A stretch of DNA of 27,071 nucleotides from assembly GCF_902381825.1 (NCBI RefSeq), contig NZ_LR698973.1:3374000-3401070 (forward strand). Reading direction: 5' to 3'. Numbering within the stretch: position 1 is the first letter of the stretch; each line of letters starts with the position of its first letter. Of this stretch, positions 24,867 through 27,071 are shown piece after piece. The notes under the pieces are model-generated. The model was not told the origin of the DNA. It was given only the letters and a program-made list of their open reading frames with translations, and ran no database searches. The translations under genes and the position numbers were made by a program. This stretch comes from Pseudocoprococcus catus (GTDB lineage Bacteria > Bacillota > Clostridia > Lachnospirales > Lachnospiraceae).

Positions 24867-26003
24867 ATGACACATCAGTCTTTAAAATGTCATAAAGCGG
24901 CGATTCTTTTGGGCGGTCATTCATCGAGAATGGGCGGACAGCCAAAGTTTCTGCTGAAGGATGGAAAAGGCCAATCTTATCTGAAAAAACAGATCAAGGC
25001 ATTGGAAAAAGTAGATAGGATTTATTTGTCAGCAGCCGATGCGGCGCAGTTGGCGCTTATTCAAAATGTGTGCAAGGATAAGGATTGTTATGGGCTTATA
25101 GACGTTGTCAAAGACTGCGGCCCATTAGGCGGCTTATACACGGTCTTGCAGCAGTTAAGGAATGAAGATGAATGGATTTTTGTGACAGCCTGCGATGTCC
25201 CGGAATTAACAGAAAGTATGGTCGGCAGCCTGATTCAGGGGTCTGCGGATGCGTATGAACAGGGATATGACTGTATGGTCTATCAGGACAGTCGTGGACG
25301 GATTCATCCTTTATGCGGCTTATATCGCAGGTCTCTTTTGCCGGTAATTCAGCAAATGCTGCGGTATAAAGATTATAAAATGCTGCATTTGCTGATTCGA
25401 AGCCGCTGCTTGATTGTGTCATCGGCAAAGATGGGGATTCCGGATACATGTTTTGTCAATATCAATACACCGGAAGCGTATGAGCGGTGGAAAAATACCT
25501 CTTTGAACATGCCGAAAGAACAGAAAATATTATGTATCTGCGGTATCAAAAATTCCGGCAAGACCACCTATATTGAAAAACTGCTCAAAGAAATAAAATC
25601 CCATGGCAAAAGTGCGGCAGTGATCAAACATGACGGTCATGATTTTGAAGGGGACAGACCGGGAACAGATACCTACCGATATCATCAAGCCGGCGCTGCG
25701 GCGACAGCGATTTTTTCGAAGAACAGATATATGATCAATGCAGATGAAGAAATCGATTTGCAGCAGCTGATCAACGGATTTTCAGATGCAGATGTTATTC
25801 TTGTGGAAGGTATGAAGCAGAGTGAATTGCCGAAGATAGAAATCGTCAGAGAGAAAATATCCCGTACATTATCCTGCTGTGGGAAGAACTTGATTGCTGT
25901 TGTGACAGATTGTGAAGCGGATTTTGACGGAATAGAAAAATGGCCATTGGAGGATTGCAGCCGTTGTTTGAACTATTTGCTTCAAGGCGGATTGAGGTGC
26001 TGA
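24867..26003 (+). CDS. MobA-MobB fusion: molybdenum cofactor guanylyltransferase plus MobB GTPase
   Basis: A 378-residue two-domain protein. Residues ~8-200 are a MobA-type nucleotidyltransferase that adds GMP to molybdopterin to give the MGD cofactor. They include AAILLGGHSSRMGGQPKF (the LAGGxSxRMGxxK signature), CGPLGGLYTVL and FVTACDVPEL. Residues ~220-375 are MobB, a P-loop protein with Walker A GIKNSGKTT (~226-234), AVIKHDGHDFEGDRPGTDT and VILVEGMKQSELPKIEI. MobB is thought to help deliver GTP or cofactor. Separate mobA and mobB genes are usual in E. coli; fusions occur in Firmicutes. GGGAGTG precedes the start. The protein implies that the host makes a molybdoenzyme, such as a hydroxylase or formate dehydrogenase, encoded elsewhere. 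It ends 236 nt before the metal-cofactor-related genes. Confidence 0.92.
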   Translation: MTHQSLKCHKAAILLGGHSSRMGGQPKFLLKDGKGQSYLKKQIKALEKVDRIYLSAADAAQLALIQNVCKDKDCYGLIDVVKDCGPLGGLYTVLQQLRNEDEWIFVTACDVPELTESMVGSLIQGSADAYEQGYDCMVYQDSRGRIHPLCGLYRRSLLPVIQQMLRYKDYKMLHLLIRSRCLIVSSAKMGIPDTCFVNINTPEAYERWKNTSLNMPKEQKILCICGIKNSGKTTYIEKLLKEIKSHGKSAAVIKHDGHDFEGDRPGTDTYRYHQAGAAATAIFSKNRYMINADEEIDLQQLINGFSDADVILVEGMKQSELPKIEIVREKISRTLSCCGKNLIAVVTDCEADFDGIEKWPLEDCSRCLNYLLQGGLRC

Positions 26004-26018
26004 TAAAAAGATAAGTTA

Positions 26019-26047
26019 TTGACATATGCCGATAACTGTGATATAAA
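26019..26047 (+). promoter_or_regulatory. Promoter of the DUF134-NifX operon
   Basis: TTGACA (26019-26024), 17 bp, TATAAA (26042-26047), a near-consensus promoter. It gives a transcript with a leader of about 185 nt before the DUF134 start. Confidence 0.85.
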
Positions 26048-26067
26048 TGACATATGCCATTTATATC
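26040..26067. promoter_or_regulatory. Palindromic operator candidate over the -10 and start site
   Basis: GATATAAATG (26040-26049) and CATTTATATC (26058-26067) are exact inverted arms around ACATATGC, whose core CATATG is itself palindromic. The 28-bp sequence has one mismatched pair. TGACATATGCC within it also occurs at 26020-26030 over the -35, with the CATATG centres 28 bp apart. Two similar sites over one promoter suggest repressor binding. The regulator is not known; the DUF134 product is one candidate. Confidence 0.6.
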
Positions 26068-26089
26068 GTACAGTTGATGAACATGAAAT

Positions 26090-26220
26090 GGCAATAGGGA
26101 TTGCGCGCATCCGTATTGCCGTTGATTTACGCGAGCAACGAGCCAAAGTCCGTGCTTGCACGAGACTTTGGCGACTGCCGCGATAACTTGAGAAACTCGC
26201 GGAGCGTGTTTCTCATAGTT
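26090..26220. repeat. Structured intergenic element B (related to element A)
   Basis: Three hairpins in a row. GGCAATA/TATTGCC spans 26090-26120. GCCAAAGTC/GACTTTGGC (26142-26172) has a nested CGTG/CACG. GAGAAAC/GTTTCTC (26190-26214) is flanked by AACT and AGTT that also pair. TTACGCG (26127-26133) can close the middle hairpin with CGCG-A-TAA (26179-26186). GCGAGC (26131-26136) and GGCGACTGCCGCGAT (26170-26184) match the core of element A. It lies in the transcribed leader of the DUF134 gene. Confidence 0.55.
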
Positions 26221-26239
26221 TAAGAAAGAGGATGAAGAG

Positions 26240-26617
26240 ATGCCGAGACCAAGAAAGTGCAGAAAAGTATGCTGTCTTCCGAAGGTATCCGAATTTATGC
26301 CTTCCGGAGGGGCGTCAGATGAGGCATGCGTTGTGATGACGGTGGATGAATATGAGACGATCCGTCTCATAGACAAAGAGAATTTTTCACAGGAAGAGTG
26401 CGGAAAATATATGCATATTGCCAGAACAACGGTGCAGCAGATTTATGACAGTGCCAGAAAGAAGCTGGCGGAAGTTGTCGTAGACGGCAAGATGCTCAGG
26501 ATTGAAGGCGGAGACTATCGATTATGTGATGGCGCAGAAACAACTTGCGGGTGCGGCGGATGTCCGAAACATCGATGCCGAGCTCAGGTATTGAACAAGG
26601 ATAAGGGGGATCATTAA
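26240..26617 (+). CDS. DUF134 (UPF0251) family putative DNA-binding protein
   Basis: A 125-residue protein. It starts MPRPRKCRKVCCLPKVSEFM, the DUF134 hallmark with clustered cysteines, followed by a sigma-70 region 4-like helix-turn-helix (residues ~33-80) containing TVDEYETIRLIDKENFSQEE, then CGKYMHIARTTVQQIYDSAR. The C-terminus has a second Cys-rich patch (CGCGGCPKHRC) that could bind a metal or Fe-S cluster. These proteins are thought to be transcriptional regulators and are often beside NifX/NifB-type proteins, as here: the next ATG is 2 nt after its stop. GAGG at 26229-26232 is a modest ribosome binding site. It may regulate its own promoter, which carries a palindromic operator candidate. 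Confidence 0.92.
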   Translation: MPRPRKCRKVCCLPKVSEFMPSGGASDEACVVMTVDEYETIRLIDKENFSQEECGKYMHIARTTVQQIYDSARKKLAEVVVDGKMLRIEGGDYRLCDGAETTCGCGGCPKHRCRAQVLNKDKGDH

Positions 26618-26618
26618 A

Positions 26619-27020
26619 ATGAAGATTGCAGTAACATACGATAATGGAGAGATTTTTCAGCATTTTGGTCATACAGAACAGTTTAAGCTGTATGATATAG
26701 AGAATGGAAAGGTTGTTGCTTCAGAAGTTGTAGGAACAAACGGCAGCGGCCATGGTGCTTTGGCAGGATTCCTGGCAGAACATCAGGTACAGGTACTGAT
26801 CTGCGGCGGTATCGGAGGCGGAGCTCAGAATGCCCTGGCTCAGGCAGGTATCAAGTTGTTTGGCGGATGCAGCGGCAATGCAGATCAGGCCGTTGAAGCA
26901 CTTCTGGAAGGTCAGTTGAATTATGATGCAGATGTGAAATGCAGCCATCATGATCATGAACATGGTGAGGGCGGTCACCAGTGCGGCAATCACGGATGCG
27001 GCAGTCATTCATGCCATTAA
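26619..27020 (+). CDS. NifX/NifB-type dinitrogenase iron-molybdenum cofactor-binding family protein
   Basis: A 133-residue cytoplasmic protein. Residues 1-105 form the small alpha/beta domain shared by NifX, NafY and the NifB C-terminus. It starts MKIAVTYDNGEIFQHFGHTE and continues with VVGTNGSGHGALAGFL, QVLICGGIGGGAQNAL and LFGGCSGNADQAV. This domain carries Fe-Mo or other metal clusters in nitrogenase assembly; in non-fixing anaerobes its cargo is mostly unknown. The tail (~110-133) is extremely rich in His and Cys (HHDHEHGEGGHQCGNHGCG and so on), suggesting a metal-storage or sensing extension. AAGGGGGAT precedes the ATG and overlaps the DUF134 end, so the genes are translationally coupled. 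No nitrogenase genes are visible. Confidence 0.93.
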   Translation: MKIAVTYDNGEIFQHFGHTEQFKLYDIENGKVVASEVVGTNGSGHGALAGFLAEHQVQVLICGGIGGGAQNALAQAGIKLFGGCSGNADQAVEALLEGQLNYDADVKCSHHDHEHGEGGHQCGNHGCGSHSCH

Positions 27021-27071
27021 TTGTATTCAGCCATTATCGAGCTATTATTCAGTGGTTAGAAGTAAGATAAC

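Noticed and set aside
26050..26239. Molybdenum-cofactor riboswitch in the DUF134 leader
   Set aside because: The hairpin order and sequences do not match what I know of the Moco RNA motif, and the region instead resembles intergenic element A.

Overview
The window looks like chromosomal DNA of a low-to-mid GC Gram-positive anaerobe of the Clostridia, most likely a Lachnospiraceae-type gut bacterium. This is inferred from AGGAGG-type ribosome binding sites, many TTGACA-17-TATAAT promoters, the infC-rpmI-rplT operon with an attenuating leader, the single-chain clostridial PurL, a DUF1292 protein, a Gx-transporter/NusG-II pair and a DUF5057-like exoprotein. No species is identified.

Left third (1-9418): a same-strand, tightly spaced cell-surface operon. 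It holds the 3' part of a large protein cut by the window edge, two short proteins with textbook prepilin N-termini (GspH/FimT-like and GspJ/PilW-like), and a 1933-residue secreted protein. That giant protein contains what look like three divergent copies of a Rossmann-like module, one discoidin-like (F5/8 type C) domain and an EF-hand-type calcium loop. The arrangement resembles a minor-pseudopilin set plus a large tip protein or cargo, and is the most interesting coding region here.

Centre (9419-16095): a strong promoter and a terminator/antiterminator leader precede infC (probably started at AUU), rpmI and rplT. A convergent, monocistronic 3-hydroxyacyl-CoA dehydrogenase-family gene follows with its own promoter and terminator. 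Then come a small acidic protein with an EF-hand-like loop, a NusG-II/Gx-transporter operon on the minus strand, two identical tandem tRNA-Leu genes with the unusual anticodon AAG, an orphan r1t-type holin, and gltX.

Right part (16104-27071): a compact UvrD/PcrA-like helicase behind gltX, a DUF1292 protein, a LysR regulator, a NapH-like membrane ferredoxin, a 61-residue protein, purL, a MobA-MobB fusion, and a DUF134 regulator with a NifX/NifB-type metallocluster-binding protein. The last three genes suggest a molybdenum or metal-cofactor theme. The DUF134-NifX pair is preceded by a consensus promoter overlapped by a near-perfect 28-bp palindrome.

Two intergenic regions (12130-12249 and 26090-26220) contain structured elements that share a short conserved core but carry different hairpins. 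They look like members of one dispersed element family. No CRISPR array, transposase or complete prophage is visible.
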